Made by a program: the position numbers and the translations under genes. A model generated the notes under the pieces. That model did not search any database, was not told the DNA's origin, and saw only the letters and a program-made list of their open reading frames with translations. A DNA stretch of 10,237 bases from Pseudomonadota bacterium (GTDB taxonomy: Bacteria; Desulfobacterota; Syntrophia; Syntrophales; UBA5619). The stretch lies in assembly GCA_018819165.1 (NCBI GenBank), contig JAHJQP010000004.1:1-10237 (forward strand). Reading direction: 5' to 3'. This document shows, in pieces, positions 1 to 6,254 of this stretch (positions are counted from its first letter, which is position 1; every line of letters begins with the position of its first letter).

Positions 1-99
1 GGCATCATTGCCGTTGTTTTGGTGGCAAAGCACGGAAAGGCTTCATTCAAGAAGCAGAGTGGGCCTGAAGATGATAAAAATGAGAATGGCGGAGGTTGA
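1..99 (+). CDS. C-terminal end of an unidentified gene, probably a membrane protein
   Basis: Frame 1 is open from the first base to a TGA at 97-99 and encodes the last 32 residues of a protein that begins outside the window. The tail opens with a short hydrophobic run (GIIAVVLVA) and then turns strongly charged and polar, rich in Lys, Asp, Glu and Gly. That pattern fits the end of a transmembrane helix followed by a cytoplasmic tail. I do not recognise the family. Frame 2 is also open here, so the choice of frame rests on the hydrophobic-then-charged pattern only. The gene converges on the minus-strand gene at 162-386, with 62 bp between and no clear terminator. Confidence 0.45.
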   Translation, partial: GIIAVVLVAKHGKASFKKQSGPEDDKNENGGG

Positions 100-161
100 T
101 TTCTGAAGAATTCCGGGACGAGTTTAACAACTATGTTTGATTACTGCTATCCAAACTTCGA

Positions 162-386
162 TCAAATTTCATTGGAAAAATCATTCTTCGACTGACGATG
201 CGCAAAATAACTATGCACAAACCACCCGAGAACAAATCCGATCGCCAATGTAAAAAATATCAGCAGCGCCCGTGACATGGAGATGCTCCAGAAAAGGAAA
301 GTCACCTCGACGACGGAGACATTCTGGGTGATGAATAGTACCGTTATGCCTGTAATGACGAGCACCAGGATTAATCGGATGTTCAT
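162..386 (-). CDS. LapA/DUF1049 family small inner-membrane protein
   Basis: This is a 74-residue protein with two predicted membrane helices, about residues 3-20 and 38-58, joined by a short segment containing QNVSVVEVTFLFWSISMS. It ends in a polar tail (HRQSKNDFSNEI). An N-terminal helix, then a QN-x-V-x-F-F/W segment, then a second helix with a G-x-x-x-G-like face is the usual layout of the LapA (lipopolysaccharide assembly protein A, DUF1049) domain; in E. coli, LapA works with LapB in LPS assembly. The start is set by AAGGAGG (minus strand, 392-398), 5 nt before the ATG at 384-386. The frame extends upstream to about 869 without a good start, and that extension is only the shadow of the leader and the divergent gene. 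No lapB partner is visible. The family call is from pattern recognition; the function here is inferred. Confidence 0.75.
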   Translation of the reverse strand: MNIRLILVLVITGITVLFITQNVSVVEVTFLFWSISMSRALLIFFTLAIGFVLGWFVHSYFAHRQSKNDFSNEI

Positions 387-434
387 ATTCTCCTCCTTAT
401 TTCTTTTCAAGCCGTTTTTAAAAAAATGCATGTA

Positions 435-463
435 ATTATAACCGGAATCCCTTGCAGCGGCAA
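435..463 (-). promoter_or_regulatory. Sigma70-like promoter for the LapA-type gene
   Basis: On the minus strand TTGCCG (458-463) and a perfect TATAAT (435-440) are separated by 17 nt. The predicted transcript start, near 428, leaves a leader of about 40 nt before the ATG at 386 with its strong Shine-Dalgarno site. It points away from the promoter at 499-527, so the two genes share one control region of about 100 bp. Confidence 0.6.
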
Positions 464-498
464 TACAAACTTCTCGGCAGGCGGGTGATAAATTCTCC

Positions 499-527
499 TT
501 GACACACAAGACTCCCTTCCGTATCCT
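499..527 (+). promoter_or_regulatory. Sigma70-like promoter for the ClC channel gene
   Basis: TTGACA (499-504) is a perfect -35 box, followed after 17 nt by TATCCT (522-527). Transcription should start near 534, giving a leader of about 136 nt to the ATG at 670 or about 190 nt to the ATG at 724. Confidence 0.6.
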
Positions 528-551
528 CGACTTACGCAAAAGCATGTTTTT

Positions 552-589
552 AATGCGCCTGCGCAAACAGCGACATGAAAGAGCGCATT
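552..589 (+). promoter_or_regulatory. Stem-loop in the ClC gene leader (AATGCGC / GCGCATT)
   Basis: AATGCGC (552-558) and GCGCATT (583-589) form a perfect 7-bp stem with a 24-nt loop, about 20 nt after the predicted transcript start. The 5' arm also belongs to a local palindrome, TGCGC-CT-GCGCA (554-565), so two mutually exclusive pairings are possible. No T-tract follows, so this is not a simple terminator. The pairing is seen; a regulatory role is inferred. Confidence 0.35.
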
Positions 590-632
590 TACGTGATGAT
601 ATCATTCCCTGCCGGTTGGTTTGACGATGGCG

Positions 633-661
633 CCGGTGACTCTTTTGAGGGCGGTCGCCGG
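633..661 (+). promoter_or_regulatory. Second stem-loop in the ClC gene leader
   Basis: CCGGTGAC (633-640) pairs with GTCGCCGG (654-661) over 8 bp, with one G-U pair and a 13-nt loop. It ends 9 nt before the ATG at 670, so it would crowd ribosome loading there. That is one reason for preferring the start at 724. It does not match a riboswitch class known to me; the fluoride (crcB) consensus was compared and does not fit. Confidence 0.3.
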
Positions 662-723
662 TTATTCCGATGCCGCGGCGCTGGACGCGTCCATTGCTGC
701 ATGACAAAGCCCGGGGCAAGCGG

Positions 724-2103
724 ATGATGAAAAAAAGCCTTATCGAAGAATCCATCCTGTTCATCAGCATCGTGAAATGGGTCGCTATCGCCACCGGTAT
801 CGGGATCATCGTAGGTCTTTCGACAGCCCTGTTCCTGACGCTGCTGAACCGGAGTTTGGTCTTTAGCACCGGGTATTCCCATTATTTCCTGCTGCTGCCC
901 GTCGGGCTGGCGATCAGCGCCTTGGTCACTCAATACCTGGAACCGGATGCAAAAGGGTACGGCATAGAAAAGGTGATCGCAGCCGTTCATCGACGCGGGG
1001 GCAGGATCAACATCGGCATCGTACCGGTCAAGCTCCTGGCCACCATCATCACGATCGCGACGGGCGGATCTGCGGGTCAGGTCGGACCGTGCAGCCAGAT
1101 GGGTGCATCCCTGTCCTCTTTTGTGGCCGATCTGTTCAAACTCGACGACAACGACAGGAAAAAGATCGTCATCTGCGGCATCAGCGCCGGATTCGCGGCA
1201 GTCCTCGGGGCCCCCTTCGCCGGGGCCATTTTCGGCGCCGAGGTCCTTTATGTGGGAAGCCTGTTGTATGAGGTACTTCTCCCGTCCTTCATTGCCGGGA
1301 TTACCGGTTATCAGATTGCTTCGCTGCTCGGGATCCGCTACGAGTTTTATCCTCTTGATTTTACACCGATCCTGTCAGAGGCATTCCTATTAAAGATCGT
1401 ACTGGCCGGCATCATTTTCGGGATCTGTTCGATCATCGTCATCGAGGTCATGAAGACCGGGAAGCGGTTTTCTGAAAAGTTCGGCAAATCGCTGCCGCTG
1501 AAAGGTCTTATCGGCGGTACGGTTCTCATCGGCATGACCTATATTTTCTCAAGGCAGTTTCTCGGCAGCGGACTCGAAACCATTCAGGCCTCCCTCAGGG
1601 GGGAAGAGATCGTCTTTTACGTCTTTTTCCTGAAGGCGGTTTTCACCAGCATCACATTGAACTTCGGCGGCAGCGGCGGTCTGATCATGCCGATCCTGTT
1701 CATCGGTGCCACGTCGGGAAGCCTGTTTGGGAGCATGCTGGGACTGGATCAGGCGACCTTTGCCGCGGTCGGCTTCGTTAGCCTCCTGGCAGGAGCGGCC
1801 AACACCCCGATCGCCGCCAGTATCCTGGCCGTCGAATTCTTCGGCAGTGCGATCGCCCCGTACGCCGCTGTCGCCTGCATTGTCAGTTTTCTCATGACGG
1901 GCCACAGAAGCGTTTTCCCGACGCAGGTCCTTTCATTCAAGAAATCCACTTCCGTGGATGTTGAAGTCGGAAGCGATTTGGACCATATCCACACATCCTT
2001 TAAACGTCGGGATAAAAGCCTGATCGGAATCTTATTGAGGGTTTACGATAAAATGATCGGCGCAGGCAGGAAAAGCGGCAAACCCGGCAAGCCGGATCGT
2101 TAA
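724..2103 (+). CDS. ClC-family anion channel/transporter lacking the gating and proton glutamates
   Basis: This is a 459-residue polytopic membrane protein of the voltage-gated chloride channel (ClC) family, without C-terminal CBS domains. The ClC landmarks are in order. GYGIE at 78-82 stands where GSGIP is usual. GGSAGQVGP (114-122) corresponds to the GREGP region. APFAGAIFGAEV at 163-174 matches the helix after it. GGSGGLIMP (315-323) is the GxFxP-type motif, and NTPIAASILAVEF (about 360-372) precedes the last helices. Compared with E. coli CLC-ec1, the external gating glutamate (E148) is Val120 (codon 1081-1083), the internal proton glutamate (E203) is Val174, the S107 position is Tyr79, and the Y445 position is probably Phe398. 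Known ClC mechanism links these glutamates to proton-coupled exchange, so a passive channel is the best guess. Start: no strong Shine-Dalgarno is seen. ATG 724 gives an MMKKSLIEES helix-A start; ATG 670 would add 18 Arg-rich residues. The promoter is at 499-527. Confidence 0.85.
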   Translation: MMKKSLIEESILFISIVKWVAIATGIGIIVGLSTALFLTLLNRSLVFSTGYSHYFLLLPVGLAISALVTQYLEPDAKGYGIEKVIAAVHRRGGRINIGIVPVKLLATIITIATGGSAGQVGPCSQMGASLSSFVADLFKLDDNDRKKIVICGISAGFAAVLGAPFAGAIFGAEVLYVGSLLYEVLLPSFIAGITGYQIASLLGIRYEFYPLDFTPILSEAFLLKIVLAGIIFGICSIIVIEVMKTGKRFSEKFGKSLPLKGLIGGTVLIGMTYIFSRQFLGSGLETIQASLRGEEIVFYVFFLKAVFTSITLNFGGSGGLIMPILFIGATSGSLFGSMLGLDQATFAAVGFVSLLAGAANTPIAASILAVEFFGSAIAPYAAVACIVSFLMTGHRSVFPTQVLSFKKSTSVDVEVGSDLDHIHTSFKRRDKSLIGILLRVYDKMIGAGRKSGKPGKPDR

Positions 2104-2377
2104 AGACTGCTCGTAAGTTGTAAGGCTCACCGTCAGCCACCATCAATTTTCGTGTGGGAAGGATTTTCGTACTCTTGGGACTGCCTTCGGTCACTACTGT
2201 ATCACGTTTCTCTTCTTCGTACTTGAACCCCCAAAACGAGGTTTTTGACGGTGGATCAAGGTGGTGAACTCCTTGCGATACCAATCCTGCGATGCTATAC
2301 TGCGGGCAGGACAATTTCGGAATCCCATACCGTGAATTGATGTTCCGGGGGAGGTACACAAAGAGGACGGTTTATCC
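2104..2377. other. Intergenic stretch with an unexplained minus-strand reading frame
   Basis: These 274 bp separate the channel gene from the deacetylase fusion. On the minus strand, a frame from an ATG at 2357-2359 stays open through the whole stretch and on into the end of the channel gene (stop at 2000-2002), so about 85 codons lie in the gap. The predicted peptide contains GVHHLDPPSKTSFWGF and KYEEEKRDTVVTEGSPKS. I do not recognise a family. It has no good ribosome-binding site, and its start lies inside the leader of the next gene. It could be a decayed gene or insertion fragment, or chance. No terminator hairpin is visible after the channel gene. The right third holds the promoter for the next gene. 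Confidence 0.4.
2273..2301 (+). promoter_or_regulatory. Promoter for the GNAT-deacetylase fusion gene
   Basis: TTGCGA (2273-2278), a 17-nt spacer and TATACT (2296-2301) form a sigma70-like promoter. TGC directly before the -10 box gives an extended -10 element. The transcript should begin near 2308, about 70 nt before the ATG at 2378. The gene's Shine-Dalgarno is AGAGGA at 2362-2367. Confidence 0.55.
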
Positions 2378-4120
2378 ATGTTTCACATCAGACGGATCTT
2401 CGACGACATCCTGCCGAGAAACCGCCAGGCCCTGGAGCAGATCCAGGATATCCTGCGATCCCGGTTCATGGGGCTCAGCCAGGCCAACATCACCAAGATT
2501 CCGGATCTGCTCCGAAATCCATTCAAATACGACTTCCGCTCCATTCTCTACGTCGTCGAGATCCAGGCCACCGGAAAGGTCAGGGGGTTCGCCCTTCTCT
2601 CCCACGAACCGGTGGTTCGCTTCTGCTATCTCGACTACCTGGTGACGGAGAAAGAGACCATCGGCCGGGGTATCGGCAGCGCCCTCTATGAAAGGGTCCG
2701 GGAAGAATCGGTCCTGTTGCAGGCCGAGGGGCTGTTTTTCGAGTGTCTTCCCGACGATCCTGCTCTGAGCAGGAACCCGGAGATCCTCAAACAGAACCGG
2801 GCGCGTCTCAGATTTTACGAGTCCTTCGGCGCCCGGCCCATCGCGGAGACCGACTATGAAACGCCTCTGGAACCCGGAGGCGACAACCCGCCGTACCTGG
2901 TCTTTGACGGCCTCGGAAAGCCGATTACGCTCCGGCGGGAGGATCTGCGCCAAGTGGTCAAGACCATTCTCGAGAAAAAGTACCGGGGGGTGTGCAGCAA
3001 GGAGTATGTCCAGATGGTGATCGCGTCCATCCAGGACGATCCCGTCCGGATCCGCGAGCCGCGCTATTTCCGAAAACAGCCGAGAACCGTCTACCCGGTA
3101 TCCGGTTATTTCGGCAAGATCGCCCTCGTCGTCAACGACCGGCATGCCATCCACCACGTCCACGAAAGGGGATATGTGGAGTCGCCGGTTCGAATCCAAT
3201 CGATCCTGGACGCCCTGGAGCAGACCAATCTCTTTTCGCGCTTCCCGCCGGAAGAGTTTTCCGAGAAACCCCTGCTGGCCGTTCACAGCTCGGAATATGT
3301 CCGCTATTTCAAGCGCGTCTGCGAGAAGATTAAGCCGAACTCGTCCGTGTACCCCTATGTCTTTCCCATCCGGAACCGGGCGCACCCCCCGGTGGAACTG
3401 GCCGTCCGGGCCGGATACTACTGTATCGACACCTTCACGCCGCTGGGCGGCAATGCCTTTATCGCCGCGAAACGGGCGGTGGATTGCACCCTGACGGCCG
3501 CGGAAAAGATCATCGGGGGCTTCCGGATGGCCTACGCGCTGGTCCGGCCGCCGGGACACCATGCCGAGAGGGATGTATTCGGGGGGTTCTGTTATTTCAA
3601 CAACGCCGCGATCGCCGCCCATCACCTGAGTCCGTATGGACACGTGGCGATGCTGGATGTCGATTACCACCACGGAAACGGTCAGCAGTTCATCTTCTCC
3701 AAACGGAAAGACGTCCTGACGGTTTCCATCCACGGGCATCCATCCGTGGCGTATCCCTACTTCAGCGGGTTCGCCCATGAGCGGGGCGAAGGAAACGGTA
3801 CGGGCTTCAACGTGAACTATCCGTTGCCGGAGCAGGTCGATGCGCAAACCTATCTGGAGACCCTGTCAAAGGCGCTTTCTCACATCCGCCATTTCCGCCC
3901 CCGCTACCTTGTCGTCTCTCTCGGCCTCGACACGGCCAAAGGGGATCCGACCGGGTCGTGGAGTCTGCAACGCAAAGATTTCAACGAAATGGGCAGGCGA
4001 ATCGGGGCGGAAAACCTCCCGACTCTCGTCGTGCAGGAGGGTGGCTATCGAACGCGCACGATCGGCATCAACGCCCGGTCCTTTTTCGAAGGCCTCTGGC
4101 ACGGCATGTTTTCCCGATGA
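2378..4120 (+). CDS. GNAT acetyltransferase fused to a zinc-dependent deacetylase (HDAC/AcuC/acetylpolyamine amidohydrolase family)
   Basis: This 580-residue soluble protein has two enzyme domains. Residues about 1-165 are a GNAT N-acetyltransferase: the acetyl-CoA pyrophosphate loop R-x-x-G-x-A is RGIGSA at 97-102, after the core strand LDYLVT (85-90), and RFYESFGARP (145-154) is the typical last GNAT strand and helix. A linker of about 75 residues leads to a full HDAC-fold domain at about 245-580. The catalytic His pair is in RPPGHHAERD (His394, His395). GFCYFNNAAIAA is at 404-415. DVDYHHGNG (427-435) gives zinc ligands Asp429 and His431, the third ligand is Asp518 in GLDTAKGDP, and the transition-state Tyr557 is in QEGGY. 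All key residues are intact, so both activities are plausible. Substrates could be protein acetyl-lysine or acetylated polyamines. In Bacillus the separate proteins AcuA (GNAT) and AcuC (HDAC) switch acetyl-CoA synthetase off and on; this fusion may play a similar role, but that is inference. The start has AGAGGA 10 nt upstream, and the gene appears monocistronic. Confidence 0.92.
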   Translation: MFHIRRIFDDILPRNRQALEQIQDILRSRFMGLSQANITKIPDLLRNPFKYDFRSILYVVEIQATGKVRGFALLSHEPVVRFCYLDYLVTEKETIGRGIGSALYERVREESVLLQAEGLFFECLPDDPALSRNPEILKQNRARLRFYESFGARPIAETDYETPLEPGGDNPPYLVFDGLGKPITLRREDLRQVVKTILEKKYRGVCSKEYVQMVIASIQDDPVRIREPRYFRKQPRTVYPVSGYFGKIALVVNDRHAIHHVHERGYVESPVRIQSILDALEQTNLFSRFPPEEFSEKPLLAVHSSEYVRYFKRVCEKIKPNSSVYPYVFPIRNRAHPPVELAVRAGYYCIDTFTPLGGNAFIAAKRAVDCTLTAAEKIIGGFRMAYALVRPPGHHAERDVFGGFCYFNNAAIAAHHLSPYGHVAMLDVDYHHGNGQQFIFSKRKDVLTVSIHGHPSVAYPYFSGFAHERGEGNGTGFNVNYPLPEQVDAQTYLETLSKALSHIRHFRPRYLVVSLGLDTAKGDPTGSWSLQRKDFNEMGRRIGAENLPTLVVQEGGYRTRTIGINARSFFEGLWHGMFSR

Positions 4121-4176
4121 TCTGCCCCCGCAACGCCGCATACAGGATCGTCACACCGCTTTTTTTATTGGATAGT

Positions 4177-4196
4177 TTCCCTTGACAGAAAGGGAA
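4177..4196. repeat. Inverted repeat over the -35 box of the NEW3/ABC operon promoter
   Basis: TTCCCTT (4177-4183) and AAGGGAA (4190-4196) are perfect 7-bp arms 6 nt apart, and they straddle the TTGACA at 4182-4187. A dyad of this size and place is a typical repressor or activator site. The regulator is not identified. Confidence 0.45.
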
Positions 4197-4210
4197 TCCG
4201 CGCATATTTT
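4182..4210 (+). promoter_or_regulatory. Sigma70-like promoter of the NEW3/ABC operon
   Basis: A perfect -35 box TTGACA (4182-4187), a 17-nt spacer and TATTTT (4205-4210) lie 68 bp before the ATG of the first gene. The transcript should start near 4217. The T-run at 4160-4167, just upstream, has no clear hairpin before it, so a terminator for the preceding gene is not supported. Confidence 0.65.
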
Positions 4211-4217
4211 ATGCGCG
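4199..4217. repeat. Inverted repeat over the -10 box of the NEW3/ABC operon promoter
   Basis: CGCGCATA (4199-4206) and TATGCGCG (4210-4217) are perfect 8-bp arms around a TTT centre. The dyad covers the -10 hexamer and the expected transcript start, so a protein bound here would block the polymerase. It is the second dyad in the same 40-bp promoter, with a different arm sequence from the one at 4177-4196. Confidence 0.5.
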
Positions 4218-4277
4218 CTGAAAAACCTTTCCCGCAGCATCGCCACGACAGCAAGTCGAGAATATAAGGAGGTATTC

Positions 4278-5495
4278 ATGGGTCGCGTGAAGATTTTGAA
4301 AAAATCATTGTCGGTTGCGTTCATTTTTTTCATCCTGCTGGGGGTCATGCCGGCGCTGGTTTCCGCCCAGCAGGAGACGGACAAGAAGGACAACAGGCCG
4401 GAGCGCGGCATCGCCGTCTATACGGAGTATTCCGGCGTTTCGGTCGCCCGGGGGGAGACGGTCCAGATGGACCTCACCCTGGAGAACAAGGGGCGCCGGG
4501 ATGAGAACATCGATGTCCGGATCGTTTCGGCGGCGAAGGGATGGAAGGCGACGCTCAAGGGCGCCCGCTACCAGGTGACGGGGATGGTCGTTCCCGACGG
4601 CAAAGCCAAGACCCTGGCGCTCAATCTGGAGCCGGAAAAGGGGATCGGTCCGGGGAAATACGCCTTCCAGTTCGAGGCGAAGACGGCCGACGGCCAGTTG
4701 ACCTCCAGCCATACCCTGACCGTGAACGTTCAGGAGCGGACTCTCGGCGCCGACAACATCCAGGTCATCGTCTCCTATCCGGTCCTCCGGGGCCAGACCG
4801 ACTCCCGCTTTGAATTCTCCCTCGACGTGACCAACAAGGGGGAATCGGACCGCACCTTCAACCTGGCTGCGACCGGACCGGAGAAATGGGAGATCAACTT
4901 CAAGCCGGCCTATGAGCAGAAGCAGATCTCCAGCATCCGGGTGAAGGAAGGGCAGAGCCAGACAGTGGCCGTGGAGGTCGCCCCCGCGCAGAACGCCGCC
5001 TCCGGGGAGTACCCGGTCCTCGTCCGGATCAGCTCCGGCGAGAGCAAGGCCGAAGTGAAGCTCACGGTCAATCTCACGGGGACCTTCAGGTTAGATGCCG
5101 GGACGCCGAACGGCATCCTGTCCCTGGAGGCCTTTGCCGGCAAACCCACCACCTTCTCCCTTTTCGTGAAGAATACCGGCTCCGCCGTGAACCGGAACGT
5201 CACTTTCTCCTCCTTCAAGCCGGAGAACTGGGAGACCGCGTTCAAACCGGAGAAGATCGACGCCCTCGCGCCCGGCGAAATGAAGCAGGTGGAGATCAAG
5301 GTGACCCCCGGCCCCCAGTCCCTGGTCGGGGACTACTCCGTCGGCATCATGACGAACGGGGAAAAGGCGGACAAGACCGTGGAGATGAGGGTTACGGTGA
5401 AGGCCTCTTCGGCCTGGGGCTGGATCGGAATCGGGATCATCCTCCTGGTGATCGCGGGATTGAGCTTCCTGTTCGTCAAGATGGGGAGGCGCTGA
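4278..5495 (+). CDS. Secreted, membrane-anchored protein with three NEW3-like (Ig-type) repeats, ABC transporter partner
   Basis: This 405-residue protein starts with a Sec signal peptide: the basic MGRVKILKK, a hydrophobic core at about 11-27, and a cleavage site after VSA near residue 30. The mature part holds three repeats of a beta-sandwich domain of the NEW3 / alpha-galactosidase-associated type, at about 42-152, 160-266 and 275-375. Each carries the L-x-V/L-x-N-K/T-G motif (LTLENKGRRDE, LDVTNKGESD, LFVKNTGSAVN), then a W-containing strand (GWKATLK, KWEINFKP, NWETAFKP) and a G-x-Y strand near the end. One C-terminal helix (380-400) ends in KMGRR, so the domains face the periplasm and the tail lies in the cytoplasm. 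The start is fixed by AAGGAGG (4266-4272), 5 nt before the ATG; a longer in-frame start at 4182 would lie inside the promoter. The ATPase gene follows after 1 bp. A role as extracytoplasmic receptor or partner of the ABC transporter is inferred from the operon. Confidence 0.85.
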   Translation: MGRVKILKKSLSVAFIFFILLGVMPALVSAQQETDKKDNRPERGIAVYTEYSGVSVARGETVQMDLTLENKGRRDENIDVRIVSAAKGWKATLKGARYQVTGMVVPDGKAKTLALNLEPEKGIGPGKYAFQFEAKTADGQLTSSHTLTVNVQERTLGADNIQVIVSYPVLRGQTDSRFEFSLDVTNKGESDRTFNLAATGPEKWEINFKPAYEQKQISSIRVKEGQSQTVAVEVAPAQNAASGEYPVLVRISSGESKAEVKLTVNLTGTFRLDAGTPNGILSLEAFAGKPTTFSLFVKNTGSAVNRNVTFSSFKPENWETAFKPEKIDALAPGEMKQVEIKVTPGPQSLVGDYSVGIMTNGEKADKTVEMRVTVKASSAWGWIGIGIILLVIAGLSFLFVKMGRR

Positions 5496-5496
5496 G

Positions 5497-6252
5497 GTGG
5501 AAAAAGAGATTGTCATCCGGATGGAAGAGCTGACCAAGCTCTATGGGACGCAGACGGCGGTGGACCGCCTGACCCTGTCGGTGGCGCAGGGGGAGGTTTT
5601 CGGATTCCTGGGGCCGAACGGGGCGGGCAAGACGACGACGATGCTGATGCTTCTGGGCCTTACCGAGCCGACCTCCGGAACGGTTCGGGTCTGTGGTTTC
5701 GACCCGGCCCGCGACCCCCTCAAGGTCAAGGAGATCATCGGCTACCTGCCGGAGCACGTCGGTTTCTACGAGGACATGGATGCGCGGCAGAACCTCCGGT
5801 ACATTGCGCGCCTCAACGACATTCCCGACCGGATCTCCACCGCGCGGATCGACCGGCTCCTGGAAGAGGTGGATCTCGCCGGGGAGGCGACAAAGAAGGT
5901 GGGGTCCTATTCCAAGGGGATGCGGCAGCGCCTCGGGATCGCCGAGGTCCTCATCAAGGAGCCGAAAGTGGTCTTCCTGGACGAGCCGACGATCGGCCTC
6001 GACCCCGACGGGACGAACCGGATGCTGGACCTAATCCAGGCCCTCAGCCGGGAGCGGCAGATGACGATCTTCTTCTCCTCGCATCTCCTCGATCAGGTCC
6101 AGCAGATCAGCGACCGGATCGGGATCATGATCAAGGGGAAACTCGTTGCCGCCGGCCCCCTCGCTGAGCTGGCGCAACGGGGGCTGGGGCTCGAAGAGGG
6201 CGAGGCCTACACCCTCGAAGAGATCTACATGAAATATTTCAAGGAGGCGTGA
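5497..6252 (+). CDS. ABC transporter ATP-binding protein, NosF/CcmA-like
   Basis: This 251-residue ATPase has a complete nucleotide-binding domain: Walker A GPNGAGKTT (39-47), an ABC signature degenerate to YSKGM (138-142), Walker B VVFLDEP (158-164), D-loop GLDP (167-170) and the switch His196 in SSH. The segment GYLPEHVGFYEDM (83-95) stands at the Q-loop, with Glu/His where Gln is usual; GYLPExVGFYE is common in the NosF-like group that serves ABC-2 permeases. It starts at GTG 5497, one base after the stop of the NEW3 gene, with GGGGAGG at 5483-5489; ATG 5521 is possible but would cut into the first strand. It overlaps or abuts the permease gene. The protein should power the membrane partner encoded next; whether it exports a substrate or acts on the envelope is unknown. 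Confidence 0.93.
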   Translation: MEKEIVIRMEELTKLYGTQTAVDRLTLSVAQGEVFGFLGPNGAGKTTTMLMLLGLTEPTSGTVRVCGFDPARDPLKVKEIIGYLPEHVGFYEDMDARQNLRYIARLNDIPDRISTARIDRLLEEVDLAGEATKKVGSYSKGMRQRLGIAEVLIKEPKVVFLDEPTIGLDPDGTNRMLDLIQALSRERQMTIFFSSHLLDQVQQISDRIGIMIKGKLVAAGPLAELAQRGLGLEEGEAYTLEEIYMKYFKEA

Positions 6253-6254
6253 CG

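Noticed and set aside
544..624. 26-codon leader peptide MFLMRLRKQRHERAHLRDDI...
   Set aside because: No Shine-Dalgarno and no run of regulatory codons. Kept only as a possibility in the leader finding.
621..690. Fluoride riboswitch upstream of the ClC gene (GACGATGG and CCGATGCC fragments)
   Set aside because: The required GGNG / CGCC pseudoknot and the conserved 3' end are absent, and the protein does not look like a fluoride-type ClC.
589..990. 133-codon minus-strand frame opposite the ClC leader and start
   Set aside because: Low-complexity Gln/Arg/Asp composition with no domain; it overlaps well-supported signals and the ClC gene.
2128..2253. 8-bp inverted pair CACCGTCA / TGACGGTG
   Set aside because: Arms about 110 nt apart; one such match is expected by chance in a region of this size.
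2372..3847. 491-codon open frame on the minus strand opposite the GNAT-deacetylase gene
   Set aside because: The plus strand encodes two full enzyme domains with intact catalytic residues. The antisense frame is a by-product of high GC and codon bias, with an Arg/Asp/Gly-rich product, no recognisable domain and no ribosome site.
4121..4170. Rho-independent terminator after the deacetylase gene (T-run at 4160-4167)
   Set aside because: No stable GC-rich hairpin directly before the T-run.
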